Positions 10,013 to 17,838 of a stretch of 64,000 nucleotides of DNA are shown piece by piece. The notes below the pieces were generated by a model. It did no database searches. It was not told the DNA's origin and worked only from the letters and a program-made list of their open reading frames with translations. The first letter of the stretch is position 1; the number at the start of each line of letters is the position of its first letter. Origin of the DNA: Kocuria varians (GTDB lineage Bacteria > Actinomycetota > Actinomycetes > Actinomycetales > Micrococcaceae); contig NZ_BJNW01000014.1 in assembly GCF_006539885.1 (NCBI RefSeq), positions 1-64,000 on the forward strand, in the 5' to 3' direction. The position numbers and the translations under genes are program-made.

Positions 10013-10060
10013 GACGGCGACGACGCCGCACGCGAACCGGCGTGCGGCGTCGTCGCCGTC
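10013..10060 (+). terminator. Terminator hairpin after fabG-SDR pair
   Basis: A perfect 21-bp inverted repeat (10013-10033 with 10040-10060) around a 6-nt loop, with an exact GACGACGCCGC in each arm (10019-10029 and 10044-10054). It begins about 30 bp after the SDR stop. Confidence 0.8.
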
Positions 10061-10127
10061 TGTGGTGGGCACCTCCCGGGGGGAGGCGCCGGGTGCAGCG
10101 GTGCTTCCGGCCCCTGAGACGGATCGG

Positions 10128-10157
10128 TTCGAACCGCCCGGACAACTGTGGTAAATT
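10128..10157 (+). promoter_or_regulatory. Probable promoter of tRNA-Leu
   Basis: TAAATT at 10152-10157 in an AT-rich pocket, with TTCGAA at 10128-10133 as a weak -35 candidate 18 nt upstream. Transcription would start near 10164, about 55 nt before the tRNA. Confidence 0.4.
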
Positions 10158-10219
10158 TTCTGTCGTTGCCACGGGCCCACGAGGTTCTTCTCCGGAAGAA
10201 GTTCACGGTTCGGACACCT

Positions 10220-10305
10220 GCGCGGGTGGCGGAATAGGCAGACGCGCTAGCTTGAGGTGCTAGTCCTCGTATTAGAGGGTGGGGGTTCAAGTCCCCCCTC
10301 GCGCA
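10220..10305 (+). tRNA. tRNA-Leu(GAG)
   Basis: An 86-nt class II tRNA. The acceptor stem GCGCGGG (10220-10226) pairs with CTCGCGC (10298-10304) with one G-T pair; discriminator A at 10305. The anticodon stem CTAGC/GCTAG encloses TTGAGGT, giving anticodon GAG for CTC and CTT codons. A long variable arm (about 10265-10280) and a T arm with loop TTCAAGT complete the leucine fold. The 3' CCA is not encoded. A terminator follows at once, so it is a single-gene unit. Confidence 0.95.
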
Positions 10306-10310
10306 CAGAG

Positions 10311-10347
10311 AAGAACCCCGTTCGACCACTGGTCGAGCGGGGTTCTT
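10311..10347 (+). terminator. Rho-independent terminator of tRNA-Leu
   Basis: A 17-bp stem with one G-U type pair (10311-10327 with 10331-10347) around a 3-nt loop, whose last bases and the following TC make a short T run. It begins 5 nt after the tRNA. Confidence 0.85.
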
Positions 10348-10406
10348 TCATGTCTCCGACAGGGCCCCGGCGCACGCCGGGGCCCTGTCATCTCAATGCA
10401 GAGGGG

Positions 10407-11201
10407 TCACAGCCCGTTCGCGTCCGCGCCGTGCTCGGCCTGCTCGGGCGTGAACCCGTCGAACGTGAGCTGCTCGATCAGGCTCTGGCGCGAGAAGCCG
10501 CTGATGTCCAGGTACTCCTTGCCCTTCTTCACCGCCTGCGCCATGTAGTCCGGGGCGGCCGCGTCCACGCCGTGGGCGGCCTGCTCCGGGGTGAAGCCGT
10601 CGTACTGGAGCTGCTCGATCAGACCGCTACGCGAGAACGCCATGACCGAGAGGTAGTCGTCGGCCTTCTTCGCGGCCTGCTCGTCGTAGTCGGTGCTGAG
10701 CTGGTCCACCGCGGCGGTCGCCTCCTGGGTGGTGAAACCCTCGTACTCGAGCTGATGGATCAGCCCCGAGCGGGAGAAGCCGCTGATCGCGAGGTAGTCC
10801 TGCGCCTTGCGCACGGCGCTGTCCTGCGAGACGGACGTGGACCGGTGGCCGCCGTCCTCACCCGCGTCAGCCGCCGACGTCGACCCGCCGGTGGTGGCAC
10901 CGGTGTCGGGCGTGCTCTCTCGTCCGGGCTCCGAGGACGCCGATTCCTCCGACGTGGGGCCCGCGACGCCCACACCGTCCGAACCGGTCGTATCCGTCGT
11001 GGTCGCCTCCGCCACCTGCTGGGTGGTGGCGTCCGTGGCCGGAGCCGCCGACGCCGCGTGCTCGGGCGGGGTGGAGCTCGCGGTCGAGCTCTGCGTGGAC
11101 TGGGGCGGCGCGGCGGGCGCGTTCGTCCCGCACCCGGTGAGCAGCAGGAGGGCGAGGACGCCCCCGGAGAGGACGAGGGAGTGGGAACGGGGGTGTGCCA
11201 A
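10407..11201 (-). CDS. Ltp-family lipoprotein with three Ltp repeats
   Basis: Secreted lipoprotein of 264 residues. A signal peptide ends in the lipobox LLTGC near residue 23, followed by a Ser/Thr/Ala-rich spacer of about 110 residues that would cross the cell wall. Three repeats of about 43 residues follow, each with a FSR(S/Q)(G/S)LI.QL core and (E/Q/F)(Y/F)(E/D)GFT motif, matching the Ltp domain first known from phage TP-J34 superinfection-exclusion lipoprotein. I choose TTG 11201 because GGAAGG lies 7 nt upstream and the signal peptide then has normal length; a GTG at 11216 is also possible but overlaps that GGAAGG. In a chromosomal host gene a phage-exclusion or cell-envelope role is possible but unproven. 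Confidence 0.8.
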   Translation of the reverse strand: MAHPRSHSLVLSGGVLALLLLTGCGTNAPAAPPQSTQSSTASSTPPEHAASAAPATDATTQQVAEATTTDTTGSDGVGVAGPTSEESASSEPGRESTPDTGATTGGSTSAADAGEDGGHRSTSVSQDSAVRKAQDYLAISGFSRSGLIHQLEYEGFTTQEATAAVDQLSTDYDEQAAKKADDYLSVMAFSRSGLIEQLQYDGFTPEQAAHGVDAAAPDYMAQAVKKGKEYLDISGFSRQSLIEQLTFDGFTPEQAEHGADANGL

Positions 11202-11541
11202 GGTGTGGCCTTCCACGAGGAGTGCCGGTCGGGCACCAGAAGAATTGCAAACGGATGTATTTGCTTTCACACATCCTGGCACGACGATCTCCGGGACGAT
11301 GTCCACACAAGCACCCACATCGTTCCCGTGCCGGAGGGCCGAGCACGACGCTGCCCTCGAGGCGGCGCCATCTGATGGCCCGCTGCCCGCCGCAAGTCCA
11401 CGGTCACGCGCCGGGGTCACCGGCACCCGTACGATGACCAGCAGGTGACCCGCGCCACCGAACCGGCGGTGGGGCGTCGTCAGGGCCGGTGCGTGCTGCA
11501 CGGAGCGGTCGTCCACGAACCGAGACCCCCGAAGGTGAGCC
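11202..11541. other. Divergent intergenic region between Ltp lipoprotein and MMPL genes
   Basis: No gene is supported in these 340 bp. An AT-rich pocket at 11240-11276 contains nested inverted repeats (described separately). A TACGAT hexamer at 11430-11435 is a possible -10 for the MMPL gene, and GAAGG at 11531-11535 is its ribosome site. Confidence 0.5.
11247..11276. promoter_or_regulatory. Candidate operator upstream of Ltp lipoprotein
   Basis: Two overlapping inverted repeats in an unusually AT-rich stretch: GCAAA-N8-TTTGC (11247-11264) and GGATGT-N12-ACATCC (11253-11276). They lie 46-75 bp before the lipoprotein start, where a promoter is expected. Confidence 0.4.
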
Positions 11542-13812
11542 ATGCCGAGCAGACCCGCACCCCGATCCGGCGAGCGCGAGGGGACGGTGACCACCCCGGA
11601 GCAGGGGACCGGCGCGGAGCGCGAGCCCGGCGCCGCCGAGGCCGTGCCCGCCCGGGAGAGCAGCCGCTGGGTGCGGTGGCTCGTGCCCGTGGTGCTCGTG
11701 CTCGCGTGGTTCGCCGTGATGGGCGTGGGCGGCACGACCTTCGGGAAGATCTCGGACGTGGTGTCCAACTCGCAGTCGGACTTCCTTCCGGTCTCGTCCC
11801 AGGCCACGCAGGTCCAGGACCGGCTGGGGGAGTTCCAGGACTCGGACGGGCTGCCGGCGATCGTCGTCGTGGAGTCCGGGGAGAAGCTCTCCGAGGCGCA
11901 GCTGGGGAAGATCACGTCCCTCGCCGGATCCTTGAAGGATCTCGACGGGGTCCTGGAGGTCTCCCCGCCCATTCCCTCCGAGGACGGTGAGGCGGTCGAG
12001 GTCGTCGCGCTCGTGGACTCCCAGGCCGAGACGAAGGACGTGGTCGAGGAGATCCGCGACCGCCTTCACTCCGACATTCCCGACGGTCTCACCGTGGCGG
12101 TTTCCGGACCAGCGGGTCTGGTGGCGGACCTCTCCCAGGCGTTCTCCGGCATCGACGGTCTGCTGCTGCTCGTGGCCCTCGTGGCGGTGCTCGTGATCCT
12201 CGTGGTCGTCTACCGCTCGCCGCTGCTGCCGTTCCTCGTGCTGCTCACCAGCGTGGCGGCGCTGTGCGGCGCGATCATCACCGTGTACGCGCTGGCGCAG
12301 GCCGGGGTGATCGACCTCAGCGGGCAGACCCAGGGGATCCTCTCGATCATCGTGATCGGGGCGGCCACCGACTACGGGCTGCTCTACACCGCACGGTTCC
12401 GTGAGGCCCTGCACCACACGCCGTCGCGCTGGACCGCCACCCTCGTGGCGTGGAAGGGCAGCGTGCCCGCCGTCCTGGCCTCCGGCACCACGGTGATCGC
12501 GGGCCTGCTGTGCCTGCTGCTCTCCGAGCTGACCTCGAACCGTGGGCTGGGCCCGGCCACCGCGATCGGCGTCGTCTTCGCGGTCCTCGCCGGGCTCACG
12601 CTGCTGCCCGCCTTGCTCGCGATCTTCGGACGCGCCGCGCTGTGGCCCAAGATGCCTCGAGTGGACGAGAACCCCGAGTCCCACGACGAGGCCATGAACC
12701 CCTACGACCACAAGGGGCTCTGGCCCGCCGTCGCCCGGCTCGTGGACCGCCGCTCCCGCGCCGTGTGGATCGTGTGCACCGTCCTGCTGGCCGGCGCGGC
12801 GGTCGGGGCCACCCAGCTGGACGCCGGTGGCGTGCCGCAGTCCGAGTTCGTCACGGGAAAGTCCGAGGCCCGGGACGGTCTGGCGACCATCGAGCGGCAC
12901 TTCCCGGGCGGCTCCGGGGACCCGGTGTACGTGCTCGTTCCCGAGGACCAGGCCGAGACGTCCGCCTCGACCCTCGCGGCGGACGACGACGTCGACACCG
13001 TGGCCTTCACCGCCAAGGACTCCCCGATCGGCACGCTGCCCTACCCGACCCCGCAGGCCGGCCCGTTCGCCGGGGTGAAGCCCACGCAGAGCCACGGGGA
13101 CGTGCTGCTGCAGGCGACCCTCACGCACGCCTCAGACTCCGAGGAGGCGCAGGACACCGTCAAGCGCCTGCGGGAGGACCTCGCCGCTGACGCACCGGAC
13201 GCGAGGATCGGCGGCACCACGGCCGTCCAGGTGGACACCATCGCCGCCTCCGAGCACGACCGCGCTCTGATCATCCCGGTCATCCTGGCCGTGATCCTGC
13301 TCATCCTCGTGGTCCTGCTGCGCAGCGTGCTGATGCCCGTGCTGCTGATCGCCACCACCGTGCTCTCCTTCCTGGCGGCCCTGGGAGTGGCCACCCTGGT
13401 CTTCACCCTCATGGGCATCAACCAGGCGGATCCCACGGTGCCGCTGTTCAGCTTCGTGTTCCTCGTGGCGCTGGGCATCGACTACAACATCTTCCTGATG
13501 AGCCGGGTGCGCGAGGAGGTGGTCTCGGTGGGCCACCGCGCCGGCGTGCTCGCGGGTCTGATCACCACGGGCGGGGTCATCACGTCCGCCGGGATCGTCC
13601 TGGCGGCCACGTTCGCCGCACTGGGCGTGCTGCCCATCCTGTTCCTGGTGCAGCTGGCGATCATCGTGACCATCGGTGTGCTCCTGGACACCATCGTGGT
13701 CCGCTCCCTGCTGGTCCCCGCACTCGTGCTGGACATGGGTCCGCGTTCGTGGTGGCCCTCGCGCGTGGGCACTCCCGGCCGTCACCGGGCCGGTGCGGCG
13801 CCCGTGGACTGA
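11542..13812 (+). CDS. MMPL/RND family transporter
   Basis: Proton-driven exporter of 756 residues in the cytoplasmic membrane. The sequence shows the two-fold RND repeat: one span near residue 50, an extracytoplasmic domain, then a bundle of five spans (about residues 210-370), repeated in the second half. The proton-relay motifs GAATDYG in the first bundle and GIDYNIF in the second are intact. MMPL members export lipids, siderophores or drugs; the cargo here is unknown. GAAGG at 11531-11535 precedes the ATG by 6 nt. It stands alone, divergent from the Ltp lipoprotein gene, and ends in a hairpin. Confidence 0.87.
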   Translation: MPSRPAPRSGEREGTVTTPEQGTGAEREPGAAEAVPARESSRWVRWLVPVVLVLAWFAVMGVGGTTFGKISDVVSNSQSDFLPVSSQATQVQDRLGEFQDSDGLPAIVVVESGEKLSEAQLGKITSLAGSLKDLDGVLEVSPPIPSEDGEAVEVVALVDSQAETKDVVEEIRDRLHSDIPDGLTVAVSGPAGLVADLSQAFSGIDGLLLLVALVAVLVILVVVYRSPLLPFLVLLTSVAALCGAIITVYALAQAGVIDLSGQTQGILSIIVIGAATDYGLLYTARFREALHHTPSRWTATLVAWKGSVPAVLASGTTVIAGLLCLLLSELTSNRGLGPATAIGVVFAVLAGLTLLPALLAIFGRAALWPKMPRVDENPESHDEAMNPYDHKGLWPAVARLVDRRSRAVWIVCTVLLAGAAVGATQLDAGGVPQSEFVTGKSEARDGLATIERHFPGGSGDPVYVLVPEDQAETSASTLAADDDVDTVAFTAKDSPIGTLPYPTPQAGPFAGVKPTQSHGDVLLQATLTHASDSEEAQDTVKRLREDLAADAPDARIGGTTAVQVDTIAASEHDRALIIPVILAVILLILVVLLRSVLMPVLLIATTVLSFLAALGVATLVFTLMGINQADPTVPLFSFVFLVALGIDYNIFLMSRVREEVVSVGHRAGVLAGLITTGGVITSAGIVLAATFAALGVLPILFLVQLAIIVTIGVLLDTIVVRSLLVPALVLDMGPRSWWPSRVGTPGRHRAGAAPVD

Positions 13813-13815
13813 TCC

Positions 13816-13840
13816 GGCGTCGTTCCGGCACGACGACGCC
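13816..13840 (+). terminator. Small terminator-like hairpin after MMPL gene
   Basis: Arms GGCGTCGT (13816-13823) and ACGACGCC (13833-13840) are exact complements with a 9-nt loop. The right arm is part of an exact dispersed motif copy at 13832-13842. Confidence 0.5.
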
Positions 13841-13957
13841 GCTCGGCGGCTAGGGCGGCGCGCCTCACCGCCCGGGCCGGCCGCGCAACGAGCGGGGGAA
13901 CGCCCCGGAACCCTGCCCCGGCGGCGGCGTCACACGGGACGGTGGCGGCCCCCGCCT

Positions 13958-13987
13958 TTGTGCCCCGTTCCCACCGGCCGGTACACT
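13958..13987 (+). promoter_or_regulatory. Leaderless serB promoter
   Basis: TTGTGC (13958-13963), 18-nt spacer, TACACT (13982-13987), then only 6 nt to the serB ATG. Transcription would start at or next to the start codon. Confidence 0.6.
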
Positions 13988-13993
13988 GCGGCC

Positions 13994-14923
<930 letters not shown>

Positions 14924-15017
14924 ACTCGGGGTCCCTGAGCCCGTGGACAGCCCGGTGGCGGACGCGGTGACCTGGGGCGTCGGTGCGCCGGACTGCGACC
15001 GGACACGGCCCGGGCAC

Positions 15018-15023
15018 TAGAGT
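15018..15023 (+). promoter_or_regulatory. -10 element of leaderless ABC ATPase promoter
   Basis: TAGAGT, then 7 nt, then the ATG at 15031. There is no ribosome-binding site in the gap. Confidence 0.5.
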
Positions 15024-15030
15024 TGCCCTC

Positions 15031-15813
15031 ATGAGTTCAGTTCTGGAATTGGTGGACGTCACGGTCGTCCGCGGCGAGAAGACCCTGTTGGACGCCGTGA
15101 ACTGGACCGTGCAGGACGGCGAGCGCTGGGTCATCCTGGGGCCCAACGGGGCGGGCAAGTCCACCCTGCTCTCGATTGCCGCGGCGCGGTTGCACCCCAC
15201 GCGCGGGATGGTGGACATCCTGGACGAGATCCTGGGGGCGGTGGACGTCTTCGAGCTGCGCCCGCGCATCGGCGTGAGCTCCGGCCCGCTGGCGGGTCAG
15301 ATCCCGCACGCGGAGACCGTGGCGAACGTGGTGCTCACGGCGGCCTACGGCGTGACCGGGCGGTGGCGTGAGGAGTACGACTCCGCGGACGTGGAGCGCA
15401 GCGAGGAGCTGCTGCGGGTCTGGGGCCTGGAGGGTCTGCACGACCGCCGCTACGGCACCCTCTCGGACGGCGAGCGCAAGCGTGTGCTGATCGCACGTGC
15501 CCTGATGACGGACCCGGAGCTGCTGCTGCTGGACGAGCCCGCCGCGGGTCTGGACGTGGGTGGTCGCGAGAAGCTCGTGCAGCGCCTGGACGAGCTCGCC
15601 CGGGACGAGGCCGCACCGGCGATCGTCATGGTCACGCACCACCTGGAGGAGGTCCCGGACGGGTTCACGCACGCGCTGCTGCTGCGTGACGGTGCCATCG
15701 TGGCCGCCGGGCCGGTGGGGGAGGTCATGACGCAGCAGAACCTCTCGGAGACGTTCGGGATGCCCCTCAAGCTGGTGCGCGTGGCCAACCGCTTCGCCGC
15801 GTTCGCGGGCTGA
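15031..15813 (+). CDS. ABC transporter ATP-binding protein
   Basis: A 260-residue single ABC ATPase. Walker A GPNGAGKST is near residue 38, the signature reads LSDGERKR (Asp in place of the usual first Gly), Walker B LLLLDEPAAGLD and the switch His is in VTHHLEE. Its nearest recognised type is the soluble YlmA/ModF-like group that often lacks a partner permease; the next gene is a TSUP carrier, not an ABC permease. The start at 15031 gives the usual N-terminus. The transported substrate, if any, is unknown. Confidence 0.82.
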   Translation: MSSVLELVDVTVVRGEKTLLDAVNWTVQDGERWVILGPNGAGKSTLLSIAAARLHPTRGMVDILDEILGAVDVFELRPRIGVSSGPLAGQIPHAETVANVVLTAAYGVTGRWREEYDSADVERSEELLRVWGLEGLHDRRYGTLSDGERKRVLIARALMTDPELLLLDEPAAGLDVGGREKLVQRLDELARDEAAPAIVMVTHHLEEVPDGFTHALLLRDGAIVAAGPVGEVMTQQNLSETFGMPLKLVRVANRFAAFAG

Positions 15814-15821
15814 GCGCCCCC

Positions 15822-16817
15822 ATGGTGGCAGTTCCCTCCGCAATGCTTCCTGCCGAGCTCTTCGGGTCCGGCAGCGCCATGGGCTTCCAGTGGTGGCAGG
15901 TCCTCCTGATCCTGGTCGCGGGTCTGTGGGCCGGCACGATCAACACGATCGTGGGCTCCGGCACGCTCGTGACCTTCCCGGTGCTGGTCACCCTGGGTGT
16001 GCCCCCGGTGACGGCGTCCATGTCCAACGCCATGGGACTGATCGCCGGCAACGTCACCGGCGCGTGGAGCTACCGCAGCGAGCTGAAGGGCCTGAAGCGC
16101 ACGCTGCTGAAGTTGCTGCCGTGCTCGCTCGTGGGCGGTGTGATCGGCGCCTACCTGCTGCTGCACCTTCCCGAGGAGGTCTTCGGCATTGCGGCTCCGT
16201 TCCTCATCGTGGTCGCCCTGCTCTTCGTCGTATTCCAGCCCCGGCTGCAGGCCGCCGTGCGCGCACGCAAGCAGCGTCAGGCACCGGTGACGGCGGGGGA
16301 GAAGGCCGACGACGCCGTGGCGAGCGCCCCGCGTACGACGGCGGCGGGTGGGGTGCCCGCGGGCAGCAACCCCGTGGCCGCGGCGACTTCCGGCGGCACT
16401 GCCGCTGCGGCGTCGTCGTCCCCCGGGACCGTGGACATGGCGGACGGCGCCCGGCAGCCGGCAGTCCTCTACCTGCTCGTCTTCCTGGCCGGCATCTACG
16501 GCGGGTACTTCGTGGCCGCCCAAGGCGTGCTGCTCGTGGGCATCCTCGGGGTGTTCCTGCTGGCGCCCCTGCAGTCGGCCAACGCCGTGAAGAACGCACT
16601 CGTGGCCGCCGTGAACATCGTGGCGGCCCTGTCCTACGTCTTCTTCGCCTTCGACCGCATCAACTGGTGGGTCGTGCTGTTCATCGCCCTGAGCTCCACC
16701 GTGGGCTCGTGGCTCGGCGCGAAGATCGGCAAGCGGATGTCGCCCGTGGCGCTGCGCACCGTGATCGTGCTCCTGGGACTCGTGGCCCTGGCGAACATGG
16801 TCTCCAAGCTGTTCTGA
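15822..16817 (+). CDS. TSUP (TauE/SafE) family membrane permease
   Basis: Probable exporter of sulfite or organosulfur anions, 331 residues, with two halves of about four membrane spans each (residues 20-145 and 210-330). The first half has the family-like GTINTIVGSGTLVTFP motif and the second GIYGGYFVAAQGVLL. A polar central loop of about 60 residues (150-210) is longer than usual, and a dispersed-motif copy at 16407-16417 encodes its AAASSS run. It begins 8 nt after the ABC gene stop and is probably co-transcribed. The start could also be one of two later ATGs (15843 or 15879). Confidence 0.82.
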   Translation: MVAVPSAMLPAELFGSGSAMGFQWWQVLLILVAGLWAGTINTIVGSGTLVTFPVLVTLGVPPVTASMSNAMGLIAGNVTGAWSYRSELKGLKRTLLKLLPCSLVGGVIGAYLLLHLPEEVFGIAAPFLIVVALLFVVFQPRLQAAVRARKQRQAPVTAGEKADDAVASAPRTTAAGGVPAGSNPVAAATSGGTAAAASSSPGTVDMADGARQPAVLYLLVFLAGIYGGYFVAAQGVLLVGILGVFLLAPLQSANAVKNALVAAVNIVAALSYVFFAFDRINWWVVLFIALSSTVGSWLGAKIGKRMSPVALRTVIVLLGLVALANMVSKLF

Positions 16818-16917
16818 ACCCTCTCGCCGGGCGCTGGTGTGCCGCGTGGCACGCCCCTGTGCGCGCGTCCTGCGCCGCCTCGCACAACCCGTCCTGCTCC
16901 GTCGACTCAGGAACCCC

Positions 16918-17745
16918 GTGACCTCTCCCGCACCCCTGTCCGAACGCATCGTCTGCCTGGAGGACCCCGCCGATCCGCGCGTGGCCGACTACACGGGACT
17001 CACGGACGTCTCCCTGCGCCGCAAGCTCGAACCGGAGCGCGGGCTCTACCTGGCCGAGTCCTCCAAGGTGCTGCGCCGTGCGCTGGACGCGGGGCACGAA
17101 CCCCGCTCCTTCTTCATGGCGGAGAAGTGGCTGGACGGCCTCACGGACGTGCTCGAACGCTACGACGTCCCGGTCTACGTGGGCTCCGACGAGGTGCTCG
17201 AGGGCATCACCGGCTTTCACCTGCACCGAGGGGCCATGGCCGCCATGCACCGCCCGGAGCCGCTGGACCTCGAATCGGTGCTCGCGGCGTCACGGCGCGT
17301 GGCGATCCTGGAGGACATCGTGGACCACACCAACGTGGGCGCCATCTTCCGTTCCGCGGCGGCCCTGGACGTCGACGCCGTCCTGGTCACCCCGCGCTGC
17401 GCGGATCCCCTCTACCGGCGGGCCGTGCGGGTATCCATGGGCACGGTCTTCCAGGTGCCCTGGGTGCGCCTGGAGCACTGGACCGCGGACCTGCAGCGGG
17501 TCAAGGACGCAGGCTTCCTCACGGCCGCGCTGGCGCTGTCCGAGGACGCCGTGACCGTCGACGAGCTCGCCGCGCAGCACCCGGAGAAGCTCGCGCTGAT
17601 CCTGGGCACCGAGGGCCAGGGGCTCTCCGCGGCCACGCTGCACCACGCGGACCGCCACGTCGTCATCCCCATGAGCCACGGGGTGGACTCCCTCAACGTG
17701 GCCGCCGCGAGTGCCGTAGCGTTCTGGGAGACGCGACCGCGGTAG
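16918..17745 (+). CDS. SpoU/TrmH-type RNA 2'-O-methyltransferase
   Basis: SAM-dependent methylation of rRNA or tRNA ribose by a knotted SPOUT enzyme. The 275-residue protein has an N-terminal RNA-binding substrate domain and the three SpoU motifs: NVGAIFRSAAAL, LGTEGQGLS and IPMSHGVDSLNVAAA. I take GTG 16918 because it starts the family-like sequence; the upstream open frame is Arg-rich and unsupported. An AGGA lies just ahead. The exact target nucleotide cannot be told. The gene converges with the subtilase across a terminator. Confidence 0.85.
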   Translation: MTSPAPLSERIVCLEDPADPRVADYTGLTDVSLRRKLEPERGLYLAESSKVLRRALDAGHEPRSFFMAEKWLDGLTDVLERYDVPVYVGSDEVLEGITGFHLHRGAMAAMHRPEPLDLESVLAASRRVAILEDIVDHTNVGAIFRSAAALDVDAVLVTPRCADPLYRRAVRVSMGTVFQVPWVRLEHWTADLQRVKDAGFLTAALALSEDAVTVDELAAQHPEKLALILGTEGQGLSAATLHHADRHVVIPMSHGVDSLNVAAASAVAFWETRPR

Positions 17746-17777
17746 CGCGCTCCCGGCACACGCCGACGATGGCAGAT

Positions 17778-17820
17778 GACGACGGCGGGCGGCCCCCAGG
17801 AGGGACCGCCCGCCGTCGTC
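17778..17820. terminator. Bidirectional terminator between methyltransferase and subtilase genes
   Basis: A perfect 15-bp inverted repeat (17778-17792 with 17806-17820) and a 13-nt loop. The arm reads GACGACGGCGG, a two-base variant of the dispersed motif. Confidence 0.75.
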
Positions 17821-17838
17821 GTTCAGGCAGTTACCGGA

